Shown: positions 11,386 through 21,402 of the stretch, piece after piece | How positions within the stretch are numbered: position 1 is the first letter of the stretch | How the letters are laid out: every line of letters starts with the position of its first letter | Assembly: GCA_018806915.1 (NCBI GenBank) | Contig: JAGKQI010000100.1 | Span: 1,054,001 to 1,118,000, forward strand | Reading direction: 5' to 3' | From: Phytophthora colocasiae | Lineage: Eukaryota > Oomycota > Peronosporomycetes > Peronosporales > Peronosporaceae | DNA: 64,000 nucleotides | Translations under genes and position numbers: made by a program | Notes under the pieces: generated by a model | The model's database searches: none | What the model saw: only the letters and a program-made list of their open reading frames with translations | What the model was told of the DNA's origin: nothing

Positions 11386-11401
11386 GAAAATTTCCAAATG
11401 T
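11386..11401 (-). promoter_or_regulatory. oomycete initiator-like element of cysteine-rich copy 2
   Basis: ACATTTGGAAATTTTC on the coding strand fits the oomycete initiator pattern and lies 23-38 bases before the ATG. The block between it and the ATG (TTGCAA, G-rich on the plus strand) is also conserved with copy 1. Confidence 0.55.
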
Positions 11402-12259
11402 ACAAGAAATCTCGACCAACACCAATGTCGGTAGTAGACCGACATACTGTAGCAGGATAGCGTTTCGGATTACGCGGTTCCCGTAAACCCACAATCCCTA
11501 CATATGATTGAAGCAGTGTTTTTGCCGTGAGCTCTTGACCCGCGTGTTCCGTAGAGCCTCTACTTAATGCGTGTACAGAGCCCTCGTATATGTAGAGCTG
11601 CCCTACATATCCCTACTAGGGAGTAACTGTAATATAGTACGTCGAGGCAACGTGTATCCTAGTATTAACAATAAACTGACCACCGATGTAATATTGAGCC
11701 CATCAATTGCGTCAGCCTCGACGAACTTTCCTTGTCGGATCCATATGTACCTTCGGATCCGTATGATACAACCTCTGTTCGGTACCATACACAATGTATG
11801 TATGTAAACGCGTTCTTGCCACAGAAGTGGCTCAACTTCCGCATGCGTCGGGTTATCTCTCATTCTCTACTGTACGTGTTTCTCTTCTCTCGGCCAGAGT
11901 CCATTAAGCCATACAATATCCCGAGTAATAGTCGCAAAGAGTGATCGTGTCTGTGACTAAAAATGGGCTGTAAGCAGGAACTGTTACATGTACTGCTTTC
12001 AGAACCAAAAAGGGACAATATACTTTCTACTCTTACCGCAACCTTAATCTCGACATGACAACTGGAAATAGAGCAATTATCAGTTGCGTTCTTATGAGAC
12101 TCGGTCTTTGTCAAGCGGTTTTCTGGCCAATGTCAAACACATTTTTTTGAGTTGTTGTGGTAAAGCTGGAATGTTTTCGAGTGAGCAGATAGTTTGATGG
12201 GCATCGTGTTGCCAGTCCTCGACCATTATTAGGTTCGAGGACGCTAGACTACTTCAGCC
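11402..12259. other. intergenic, no gene recognised
   Basis: Only short unsupported ORFs are seen. The sequence is AT-richer than the gene regions and ends at the TTAA target of the piggyBac insertion. Confidence 0.5.
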
Positions 12260-12263
12260 TTAA

Positions 12264-12277
12264 CCCTTTAGCTACCA
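12264..12277 (+). repeat. piggyBac left terminal inverted repeat
   Basis: CCCTTTAGCTACCA matches the right end (29197-29210, reversed) at 13 of 14 positions and directly follows TTAA. Just inside lie two imperfect inverted repeats built on GGTAGAGG...CCTCTA (12283-12308 and about 12376-12400), possible transposase binding sites. Confidence 0.85.
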
Positions 12278-12529
12278 CGCACGGTAGAGGCCTCCAAGAA
12301 CCTCTACCAGATCGAGTCTATAGATTTTATTGGCTGATATCTTGTCGCCCGAAACCCTTGGGCTCACACTGACGGCGGTAGAGGTCCCTGTAGACCTCTA
12401 ACAACCATCTGCAGGAGTTCCTATCTTTCCCACACCCACGGTATAAGCTCCTTAGAGGTATGCGTCCCTTTATTGCCGCCGCGCACATCCAAAAAAACCA
12501 GTACGTCCACAACCACCAAAGCACTTACA

Positions 12530-14270
12530 ATGCTCTCCGACACAAACGTCGAGGAACTGACGTCCGACTGGGAGGTAGAAACTGAGGAGCACGAAGAAGA
12601 AGACGTGTTTGGTAACGAGGTGACAGCCACGGCTGTAGCCACGGCTGAAGACAGCGAAACGGATCAGCACGGCGTACATTTTGACCACGGTGAAGTACTG
12701 CGTAGCGGTATTGCAGAACTGCTGGCACTGCGAGAGACACCCAGGCAAGCTGAGACCAGTAGCGAAACAGATCCAGTTCGTATGGGCGATGCATACATCG
12801 CATCACTTCGTGACAACAGCAGTCTCAACGTATCCATCGCAGAGCAAGTGGCTAGTGCGTACGACAAGAAGGGTGAATACGGCATTTTCTCTCTGTTTTT
12901 CACGGCCACATTCAAGGAACGATTGAGGAAATGGACGTCTGACGTGCTACTTGCCGGTGGACACGCTAAGATCACTGAGAGCGAGTTTAACGCCTACTTA
13001 GGTCTGGAGATCGCGATGAGCATTTGCCCGATGAACGATATCGCTGAGTTCTGGTCCGAGAGTCGCTTTCTAGGACAGACAGCGTTTATTGAGACGATGT
13101 CAAGGAACAGATTTCAGCAAATTCGAGGTGCACTTACTCTGCATCCTCCAGAACAACCATCATTCGACAAAGAACGAGATCCTTTGTGGCGGTGTCGAGG
13201 AGTTATGGAGCATTTTCAGAAACAGTTTGCTGAGTTTGCCGTTCCGGTTGGTGTAAGCAGCATCGACGAAATGACAGTAAGAACCAAGGCTAGGACGCGA
13301 GCAAGGACATACATGCCGTCTAAGCCCGACAAGTACGGCGTTCGCTTTTATGCTGTTGTGGGTTGGAGCTCGCTTTACGTACATTCCGTTTGGGACAATT
13401 CGTCAGGCAACACGATGCCTTCTACTCCTGCTGAACGTTACACTAGTTTGTTTCCGACCCTACGAACGGCACTACACAACACACTTTGCGCCGAAGATGT
13501 AGCAATTGAACATGACTCCGCGACAGCTCTGTGGATTGCAATGGTAGGCCATCAAACGAGAAATTTGCGCACTCCGACCGGCCATCGACTAGTAGTATCA
13601 GATAATTTTTACACCCGTCACACATTTGCCCAGGCACTGCTGAAATTTACCGACGGGGAGATGCACATGTTGGGGACTGTGCGCATCAACTTGGTTGATA
13701 AGTGGAACAAACCGGAAGTTGCAGCGGCAATCGAGCGTGTTGATGCTGGTGACAGAGGTGGATGGGAACTTATTGCTGCAGTGGAACCAGAAGCAGGATG
13801 GCAGAAAAAGCAAAAAGCCCACCAAACTGCACAGCGCCGAATTGCCAAAGCAAAGCGAACGCCGTTTGAGCCGACAATTATCCAGGCTGAAAAAGCTGGC
13901 TACATCGTGTACAAGGATCGGAAGGTGATCGTATTCTACACAAATGATCTGAAAGCTACACCTTCCGCTCGAGTTCTCACACCAACAGCACCGGAAGCAG
14001 TATTCTGTTGTCATGGAACGTATCCGCTTCGCCGCTGGACTGAGGATAGGATGATGCACCGCAAATTGTTCATGGCGCCAGCAGTCATCGCAGCATACAA
14101 TCTCTGCATGAACGCAGTTGATCGTGTCGATCAACTGCGCAGTACAAACCCAATACGGCGACGTGAGAAGCGCCTTGGCATGACAATATTCACGTGGATG
14201 ATGGATCTTGCAATTATCAACTCGAAAACGCTGCTCCAAATAGTTCAGCCTGCTGCAGCCAAAGGAGTTT
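12530..14270 (+). pseudogene. piggyBac transposase, 5' part (split by gypsy element B)
   Basis: This DDE_Tnp_1_7-type transposase cuts and pastes the element at TTAA. The first in-frame ATG is at 12530 (MLSDTNVEELTSDWEVE); the frame is open further upstream but without ATG. An acidic N-terminus is followed by the catalytic core. The three catalytic Asp of the family are visible: SIDEM (about residue 246), VVSDNFYTR (about 358) and NAVDRVDQLR (about 531). The frame is intact to 14270, where the LTR of element B begins. Together with 28337-28770 it would form an uninterrupted 724-residue protein, so the gypsy insertion is the only visible lesion. Confidence 0.9.
14267..14270 (+). repeat. target site duplication of gypsy element B, left copy (GTTT)
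   Basis: GTTT before the left LTR is repeated directly after the right LTR (28333-28336). Removing the element and one copy restores the transposase frame. Confidence 0.85.
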
Positions 14271-15714
14271 TGTGGTGGAGCGGATCTGCCAAAATCTCGT
14301 TAGGGCAGGTCCCGATCACCACTTGCGCCCAGACACCGACTAACGGAGGGGGTCCCCCGATGATCCGTGATCTAGCTGTGTGTAGTATTCACCTTGTGTA
14401 CCCGTCGGTAGGCGGGTTACGCTCTTCCAGGTGACTTCTGAAGATGTCTTGTAGGTCGGAAGAAAGTCTTGCGTGACGCAGGGGTTTGAGGTAGCGTGGA
14501 AGTTCTTCACTCCACCTCTAAGTACGTGATCCCGGTCGTAGGCGAGTTCTCGAGCCTTGATCCGGGTGCCTGGTTCTTGATCCAGGTCTTCCAATAGTCC
14601 AGTATTAGGGATTCGGTCCCTTCCTTTACGTTGCTTGCCGCTTCCGATAGCGGGGGTCTTGAGGGGGCGAGATTCGACGGGATCGTTAGGCCAAACAACC
14701 AATTCCTTCCGATCCGATGTATGCACTTAAAGGATAGTTCACTAGATAGGGCAAAGCTGGCCAATATATTATCCAGACTTAACCGCTATACTAGGTCACG
14801 TATCCTTACCTTCCTGACGCTTGTAGGGCCAATGTAGTTCCCGGTTCCAGGCGTAGCGAAGACACTTGAGTGGTTCAGGGCAAATTCGATTCTGTTTATG
14901 GTTATTCCTATGCCTACTAATCTCATCCTGATTTAGTATCCTACGATCACATGACACTGGCTACAGAGCTGATCCCTAGCTTAGTTCCCCTAACCCTGGT
15001 CTTGAGCTTGATCTCGTACTTAACCGAAGCTTGATCTCGTACTTAACCGATGCTTGATCTCGTACTTAACTGAAGCTTGATCTCGTACTTAACTGAAGCT
15101 TGATCTCGCACTTAACCGAAGCTTGATCTCGCACTTAACCGAAGCTTGATCTCGCACTTAACCGAAGCTTGATCTCGCACTTAATCGGGGCTTGATCGCT
15201 GCCTGATCCCGCTTGGTAATCCTTCAAAGAATCCGGATCAGGCCACCAGAAGAGTCTGCGTCGCGCCTGGGGTTGACCTTGATCCGGAGCTGATCTCGTA
15301 CTTATACGGGAGAGGATCATTACGTGATCCTGCGTGATCCCGCTTCGTCGCCGCCCGGGGAAGTTGGATCGTGCTGTTAGAGGCTTCGGGGTGCCAGGGT
15401 AAACCGATCGTGCTCGCTTGGGACCCCGTCATCGTTGATCGCGCGAGAACATCCTTGATTTCCCCATTCTTCCTCCGGTAGGATTCGGATCACCCACGAA
15501 CACCACGGCAGGATTCGGATCACCCACGAACACCGCTCCACTTGCTTCTCCGCCGGCGTCTCTGTTGCCTGTTCCCCGGCGGGACCCATCGTACCTTCGT
15601 CTGATTCGACCCAGATCTGGGGATCACAGGTCCCCCCTGTCGCTCGTTCCGACTCTATCCGGGTTCGTGGCTGATATTGTCTCTCCGGGAGAAATTCTCG
15701 TCCGCTTCACCACA
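14271..15714 (-). repeat. gypsy element B, left LTR (3' LTR), 1444 bases
   Basis: It begins TGTGGTGGAGCGG and ends CCGCTTCACCACA, so the ends are inverted repeats matching at 12 of 13 bases. Compared with the right LTR I see only a handful of substitutions, a 2-base difference near 15553 and a different mix of 23-base repeat units. A 128-codon minus-strand ORF inside it is present in both copies but looks non-coding. Confidence 0.93.
15007..15190 (-). repeat. 23-base tandem repeats in the left LTR (8 units)
   Basis: Eight units of CTTGATCTCG(T/C)ACTTAAC(C/T)GA-AG lie head to tail. Four carry GTAC and four GCAC. The right LTR (27623-27806) also has eight units but three GTAC and five GCAC, so the array has been remodelled since insertion while its length stayed the same. 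Confidence 0.9.
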
Positions 15715-15723
15715 TCCGCCCCC
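15715..15723 (-). promoter_or_regulatory. polypurine tract of element B
   Basis: On the minus strand GGGGGCGGA directly precedes the 3' LTR, the expected place and composition for plus-strand DNA priming. Confidence 0.7.
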
Positions 15724-15817
15724 AGCACGTAAGTTGAGCTGCCGCAGCTCACTTCGGGTTTATTTCCACATTCACCACCTGGAACACAAGTCATTCAAGT
15801 ACCACCACTCCCTTACG

Positions 15818-17872
15818 ATGTCCGATCCGCCTCCCTCGCCCCCCTTGACGCCGAGAACGCCCTCGAGCGAGCACTCGATCCGATCCGCCCGATCCACGGC
15901 CTCCCGCTTCTCAACCCCCGGGGTAAACCCTGAGCTGGTCACCTTGCAAGCGAGACTGGCCCACAGCCAACGAATGCGCGAAACCTTGAGTCGCGACCGG
16001 GACCACCTGGACGACACCGTTCGCCGGTTGCGATCCGACATGGAGGATATGGAGCGCTTCCGGGACGACCAGGCGGAGGAGATCTTGCGGCTGAACGCCG
16101 AAATCGCTCGTCTGCGGTCGGGAACCGGAGATGTTATCAGTGGGGACATGATCGTCGCCTTGCAGGATCAGCGGGCTCAGCACGACGCCGAACGGCGGGA
16201 GTCTGAGCAGCGAATGGCTCGGATCCAAGCGCGGCTAGACTCTGCGCTCGAGGATCTCGACTTCCGGCTGGCCGAACTTCGCATAGCCGGGGAGACGGAG
16301 ATTGAACTCCGGGATGAGCTTCAGGATCGCGAACGGGAGCTCGCCGCCGTGCGTCATGACCTGACCCTCACTCAGCGTAGCCTTGATCGCTGGCAGAGGA
16401 ACGATTCCTCACAAGGTCCACAAGCGGCCATGGCCATGCCCGCTGATCAGACTCGCCCTACGGCAGAGGAGGCTCGGTTGAGGTTGGAGTTGACGCGGAC
16501 CCAAGCGGAGTTGCTCGCCGCTCGAGCCGAAGTCGCGTACCTGGAACGCGAGGCAGAGGATCATCAGGCTGAACTGGCTCGGGCGCACCTCGCCTTGGAG
16601 GACGTATCCGCACCGGATTCTCGCGCCCCGCCTTTGGATGCGACCGCCGATGCCGCCGCCGTATCCAGCCTGGAGCAAGATCTGGCAGACGCCTTGGGAA
16701 ATCTGGAAATAATCCAGCACGACCGGGACCAGCTCTCCGTCCAGCATCGCGCCGCGATCGCCGAGCGGGATCAGGCCGTCGCAGATCTGGATCAGGCCCG
16801 CCTCGACCGGGATCAGGCGATGCAAGATCTCAATCGAGTCACGGTGGATCGTGATCGAATCCAGGTCGACCTGGACGACGCCACCCAAGATCGTTTATCG
16901 GTCCTCGCAGACCTTGACGTGGCCCGTTCCGCCCGGGATGCGGCGACACAGGAGCTTGACCAACTCCAGCGACAGAACGCGGAGCTTCGACAGGCTCATC
17001 AAGAGCTGGACGCTGATTATGCCGAAGCCGAACAACAGCTGCATCACGCTGAGGATTCCTCTGCTCGGTTGTCCTCGTGGATCGCGGATCGACGGGCGGC
17101 TCGTGCCACCAAAAGATCTCGAAGCGCCTCCGCTTCCCCAGCCGTTCCTCCTTCCTCACGCAAGCGTCCAGCTCGGAGCTCCTCAGCACCCCGTGATCTA
17201 AAAACTGCGGCTACCGAAGCTCCCGGATCAACCCAGCCTGTCACACCAACGGTGGTTCCGACCCCGGCAGGATCAACGGCGAGCCCGCTGGATCTGTTGG
17301 CGGATCAATCTTCTGGGCAGGCCGGAGGGGGGGAAACCGACACTCCAGCCCCTGATCCGACCCCGGCACCGACGGATCAGTCCGGATCGCTCCCCACCGA
17401 TGGCGATTCGCAGGACGAGGAAGAGGAAGACTCTGACTACGATCCCCAGCATCCATTCTCGTCGCCGTCCGAAGAGGACGGAAGTCCAGAACCCAGCAAT
17501 GGAACTAGTTCTGAGGCCGAATCGGAACGTTCCAACGAGGCGGAGGACTCCGAGGATGACGATATTTTACACATGGGCCGCCAACGATCTATCTCGACGC
17601 ACCGGCGCGAGTCCGGTCAGGTTCCGAGAGGCAGACCTTCTGGTGCTCATGGATCGGGGTCTCCGGACGGCTCAAGCCCATCTCCGGATGGATCAGGCCC
17701 GCCGTCTCCGGGATCACCTCCGGGTTCCCGTCGCCGCCGTCACCTCCTCCCGGCGGTTCCTCGCCCTCGGCTCTCCGACCACCCCTGTTCCCGGTCGCCT
17801 CTTTCATTCCAGGGTACGATCGGCAGCGCACCTTCGCGGCCGCTGACATCGTACCGTGGGATCCGCAGTTGA
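15818..17872 (+). CDS. antisense ORF of element B, part 1: coiled-coil, Ser/Pro and acidic protein
   Basis: The open frame starts inside the LTR (15677); the ATG at 15818 (MSDPPPSPPLTPRTPS) is the best start and gives 684 residues. After a short Ser/Pro/Thr-rich leader, roughly residues 40-420 are a long heptad-rich coiled coil (many RDRDHLDD, LRDELQDREREL, DLDQARLDRDQ repeats). A basic segment (ATKRSRSASAS, SSRKRPARSS) and a Pro/Asp/Glu-rich acidic tail follow. It lies opposite to gag-pol, between Pol and the 3' LTR. A second ORF in the -1 frame overlaps its end and may be its real C-terminus. No family is recognised. Length, composition and repeated GATC make a chance ORF unlikely. Confidence 0.6.
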   Translation: MSDPPPSPPLTPRTPSSEHSIRSARSTASRFSTPGVNPELVTLQARLAHSQRMRETLSRDRDHLDDTVRRLRSDMEDMERFRDDQAEEILRLNAEIARLRSGTGDVISGDMIVALQDQRAQHDAERRESEQRMARIQARLDSALEDLDFRLAELRIAGETEIELRDELQDRERELAAVRHDLTLTQRSLDRWQRNDSSQGPQAAMAMPADQTRPTAEEARLRLELTRTQAELLAARAEVAYLEREAEDHQAELARAHLALEDVSAPDSRAPPLDATADAAAVSSLEQDLADALGNLEIIQHDRDQLSVQHRAAIAERDQAVADLDQARLDRDQAMQDLNRVTVDRDRIQVDLDDATQDRLSVLADLDVARSARDAATQELDQLQRQNAELRQAHQELDADYAEAEQQLHHAEDSSARLSSWIADRRAARATKRSRSASASPAVPPSSRKRPARSSSAPRDLKTAATEAPGSTQPVTPTVVPTPAGSTASPLDLLADQSSGQAGGGETDTPAPDPTPAPTDQSGSLPTDGDSQDEEEEDSDYDPQHPFSSPSEEDGSPEPSNGTSSEAESERSNEAEDSEDDDILHMGRQRSISTHRRESGQVPRGRPSGAHGSGSPDGSSPSPDGSGPPSPGSPPGSRRRRHLLPAVPRPRLSDHPCSRSPLSFQGTIGSAPSRPLTSYRGIRS

Positions 17873-18612
17873 TCGGGCAGTATTCGATCGTGGGTCTGAT
17901 TGCCAATTCTCTGGGTAAACGGTTGTTGATCCCTTCGGGTTGGCTGTTCCCTTCCCAGATACAGGCCGAGCCTGCACCGACCCCCGGCACCGAATACCTC
18001 AACGAGCTGATCACGGGCGTGAACGTGCTTGATCTGCTGGCTCCGGAGCCGTGGAACGACTTCGCGAACCCGGGTCCCCTTACGTTCGACCTCGATCTGC
18101 ACGAGAGGGAGGGAACACCCCTCGCGGCCGTGGCCGCCACCTATCGCGTCCTGGAGGAACGGCACCGTCAAGCATTTTGGGAGGCCACCCATAACCTCGA
18201 GATCACCTCTGCCATGCAAGATGCGGTTCTCGAACTGCAGCGGTATTATGTTGCTCGCAAGGCCAGGCGGAGTCGGGCTGGGTCTGCTTGGCGCCAGTTC
18301 CTTGCCTCCTTCCCCGCCATAATGCGCGACCAGTGGTTCGATCTCGACATCCTGTTGGATCCGTTCTTCCTTCACCTCCCCATTCCGGGAGTGGACGTGG
18401 TTCGTTGGTATCCTGGCGTGGTCTCTCGGCGTGCCAACCTGGCGGATCCCAACGCGAACGTCCCAGAGCCGGCGAACCTGATCGAGGCTCTGGAGGAGTG
18501 TGACGAGGCGGATCCATGGCGTAACCAGTATCGGCAGGACCCGGTCAACCATCCCGCTACCAGGATCCCCCGCCTTATCGGCAAGTTCAATCCTCCTCCC
18601 GCTTCTCCGTAA
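17869..18612 (+). CDS. antisense ORF of element B, part 2 (Trp-rich C-terminal domain)
   Basis: The frame has no ATG at its start but is open back to a TGA near 17556, overlapping part 1 by about 300 bases in the -1 frame. The stretch just before the annotated start reads like protein (LFPVASFIPGYDRQ, ADIVPWDPQLIGQ). The part after 17869 is folded-looking, with Trp-containing helices (HRQAFWEATHNLEI, AWRQFLASFPAIM, RDQWFDLDILLDPFFLHLPI) and ends in KFNPPPASP. I take it as the C-terminal domain of the antisense protein, separated by a frameshift that is either a mutation in the low-complexity tract or a recoding site. Spacing of Trp and basic residues is loosely like the C-terminal half of the antisense gene in element A. 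Confidence 0.5.
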   Translation: MIGQYSIVGLIANSLGKRLLIPSGWLFPSQIQAEPAPTPGTEYLNELITGVNVLDLLAPEPWNDFANPGPLTFDLDLHEREGTPLAAVAATYRVLEERHRQAFWEATHNLEITSAMQDAVLELQRYYVARKARRSRAGSAWRQFLASFPAIMRDQWFDLDILLDPFFLHLPIPGVDVVRWYPGVVSRRANLADPNANVPEPANLIEALEECDEADPWRNQYRQDPVNHPATRIPRLIGKFNPPPASP

Positions 18613-18965
18613 ATCGTGCCACTTCGATCACCTGCAGCAAGGCTCGAGGCTTCCCCCTGAGCCCGGATTCGGAACCCCATCCAGGGCCGTTCTGCATTCT
18701 TCCATCTCCATTCGTAACTCCCATAATCTCCACTCGTGATTCTCGTATTCTCCATTCCCACAGTCATTCCATCGTACTCCATCATTTTGAGAATGTGATC
18801 CCCTTTCATCTCTATCTCGACATCCCGGATCACCATCTTCCAACGTCAAATTCCCTACGCACATGCATATACACAAATATAAAACTCTCGCTCTGATCTG
18901 GATTCTCCTCCACATCAGCTTCCTCGATCACGGCGAGGCAACCCTGTCACCTCGCCTGACTCTCC
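18613..18965. other. gap between the antisense ORF and the end of pol in element B
   Basis: Both converging genes end here: the antisense frame at 18612 and the chromodomain frame at 18966. The DNA holds short repeats of CATCTCCATTC/CTCGTGATTCTC type but no gene. Confidence 0.5.
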
Positions 18966-19532
18966 TTACACCTCTTCGTGCGACTGCATCACGCCGAACC
19001 GGTTCCGATTAGCGTGGTCACGTAGGAACGCGCTCAATATGGCCCCACAGTTAAGATCAGCTTCGTCGACCCACGTTGGCTCATCATAACCGACCCAGTG
19101 CACCAGAAATTCACGATAGATCCGGCCGTAGCGAGTTCGTTTCCCACTTCGCATGTCCGAGATCCGTTCGACTTCGTACTCATCGGTATCCAGATCCGGG
19201 ACCCAACTGTCTTCCGGAAGGAGGATCTCATCGAAATCGAGCCGATCTGCTTCATCCACCGTCAACTCGATCCGCGGTCGATCCGGGAAATTCCGTACCA
19301 GCTATAGCTTAGAAACATGGACCACCGGGAAGATATGGTAATCAGATCCCGCGATCTCCAGCTTGATCGTGAATTCATTGAGCTTCTCTGCAACACGGAA
19401 CGGGCCGTGCCAGAGGTGAGCGAGTTTACGTGCATACCCTTCCTTCACACGATCTAGGTATAGCCAAACTCGTGATCCAGCTTCGATCTGATGCGGATCG
19501 ACGTCCCCATTGCCGATCAGCTCGGTCCGCAA
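18966..19532 (-). pseudogene. gypsy element B: GPY/F module, in-frame TAG, then chromodomain
   Basis: The first part (19302-19532) has LWHGPFRVAEKLNEF and ends HVSKL, the GPY/F module that follows integrase. A single TAG (19302-19304) then interrupts the same frame. The frame continues with LVRNFPDRPRIELTVDEAD and a chromodomain: YEVERISDMRSG, then REFLVHWVGYDEPTWVDEADL, then AFLRDHANRNRF. Retroelement chromodomains bind modified histones and steer integration. The TAG may be a point mutation or be read through. The module is also out of frame with the integrase ORF (shift near 19500-19540). Confidence 0.8.
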
Positions 19533-21402
19533 TCACCTCTCGCAGCCTAGCGTTGACCTGTTCTCTCGACTGCTGGTAGTATCTCTGAACGCGATATCTC
19601 CACCGTCTTGGATCGCGGTCATGGCGCCTGGTCGACCCGATCGGGATCGTCGCTTCCAACGTCGATCTCGGGTCCCATCCGTGTACCAAATAGTGAGGGG
19701 TATCTCCCCGAACCCGATCGTGAGCCGTGTTAATAGCGAATGTCAATCTCTCTGCATATTCATCCCAATCCTTTTGATCGAGATCTTGAACATACATCTT
19801 GATCGCCCTAGTCGCCGTCTGTACCATCCGTTCCGCAGTCCCATTGGCCTGTGGTCGGTAGGCCATCGTCGCCCGTTGTCGCTGCCCCAGGATCTTATTG
19901 AACGATCTGAAGAAGTCGGACATGAAACCCGGTTCTCGATCGTGCCTGATCATCTCGCTAGCACCAAATCTGCGGAACACGCATTCTTCATAAGATTCCG
20001 CGACGGTCTGGGCCGATCGGGAGGAACTAGCCTTCGCGATCACATATCCCGTGAACAGATCTACCCAGATCAGTAGTTCGGTGTTGCCTTTGTTGGATCT
20101 GGGCAGAGAGGGTATGTGATCCATCGCTATGATCTGGAATGGGTATGTCGCTTGTAGATTCCCAGGCGACTCGCCCCGGATCGTGGGTCTCCCCTTTCCA
20201 GTCTCGCAGTCTACACACTCGCCTACGTATCGCTGCACGCTCCGATATAATCCCCTCCAATGGAAATGATCTCGGATCCGCTGATAAGTACGTCCGATCC
20301 CCTGATGTCCCCCTTCCAGAGTCGTATGGTAGTGGTGGAGGACATCCTGCTGTAGCGTTTCTGGAACTACAAGCCTCATCAGGCGGTCGCGATCACCACT
20401 TGATCTCGGCCCTGGTGGGCAGTAAAACAGCAGATCTTGTTCGTCTACCTCGTACTCGGAGGCGATCTTGGCGTAGGATACAGATTCGGCTCGAGTAAGA
20501 TCTGCGATCTGCCCAGCCAGGTACTTCTTTAGTCCGGTGATCCAGACCTCCTCGTCCTGGGCTCGCCTGATCCGATCAATTCGCATCTCCCGGATCAGTT
20601 CCTCTCGCAGGACAGCGGCACCAGGTCGCGCCCGGGCTGCACGCGTGGCTACTGCCGACACTTGCGCAGTTCGATCTTCAACTCGAGGGACCAACACCTC
20701 ATCAAGCCGATTTAGGGTGATCAGATCGCACCGATCTGCCTCGTCGTAGACCTCGATCCCGCTTCCTCGTTGCAGTGCGGCACTCGCCAAGCTATCCGCG
20801 CTCCCATTCCAGTCTCTCTTCACATGGACCAGCTCATGATCTCCCCAATTCCGCAAGTGATCTAGCACCTTCTGTTTCAGTAACCTTAATCCTGGCGCCT
20901 TGCAGTCGATCTCGCCTCGGACTTGTCGGATCACGAGGTTCGAATCGCCACAAACGACCAAACGGCGGCGCTCTAACTGTGTGATCATGCTAAGACCCAG
21001 CAAGAGTCCACGGTATTCCGCTTCATTGACAGTAAGGCTCTCCGCATAGTCCGATCTAGCCTTAATCACTTTCCACTCCGGCAAACTCCACACGATCGCG
21101 CTGAAAGCGCCTCCTCCTCGTTTCACGCGTGCTGAACCGTCGAAACTTACTACCCATAGCTCCTCACCTGGATCTACGGTGGGAATCGGCATCTGGATCT
21201 TACGTCTTGGTTCCTTCTGTGGCGCGATCGCGATCAGGGCTTCGTCGATCTCCGATCTAGGCGTTATATTAGCTGCAATCGCCCCCAGTATCTCATCCTC
21301 TCCCTTCGTACACTTCGTGATCTCGAGTGTCCATGGGGACAGTAGAGCAGACCATTGTCCCCAGACGTCCTTGGAGGCCGGCAGACTTGAACAGCCAGGC
21401 AA
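19426..21402 (-). pseudogene. gypsy element B: archaeal-type RNase H and integrase
   Basis: After a linker, a second RNase H is present at about 20770-21165: FDGSAR (first catalytic Asp), NEAEYRGLLLGL (Glu), CGDSNLVIRQVRGE (Asp) and RDWNGSADSLAS (last Asp). This is the ribonuclease HI-like archaeal type, extra to the usual gypsy RNase H. The integrase follows: HHCC finger (HHYHTTLEGGHQG ... CVDC), then AMDHIPSL, RHDREPGFMSDF and NGTAERMVQ for the DDE triad. The frame is +1 shifted from the upstream RT part (near 21352-21364) and shifted again near 19500-19540. Confidence 0.85.

Noticed and set aside
13598..14239. 213-codon minus-strand ORF
   Set aside because: It is the antisense shadow of the piggyBac transposase, whose catalytic motifs are clear.
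14340..14726. 128-codon minus-strand ORF in the left LTR, also at 26956-27342
   Set aside because: It is duplicated only because the LTR is; it has no motif and overlaps an equally open frame in another register.
15007..15190. Regular 23-base repeats that could suggest a CRISPR array
   Set aside because: Units are directly adjacent with no spacers and lie inside an LTR of a eukaryotic retroelement.
21340..21370. Programmed +1 frameshift in element B pol
   Set aside because: No recognised slippery site; other breaks in the same gene make a mutation more likely.
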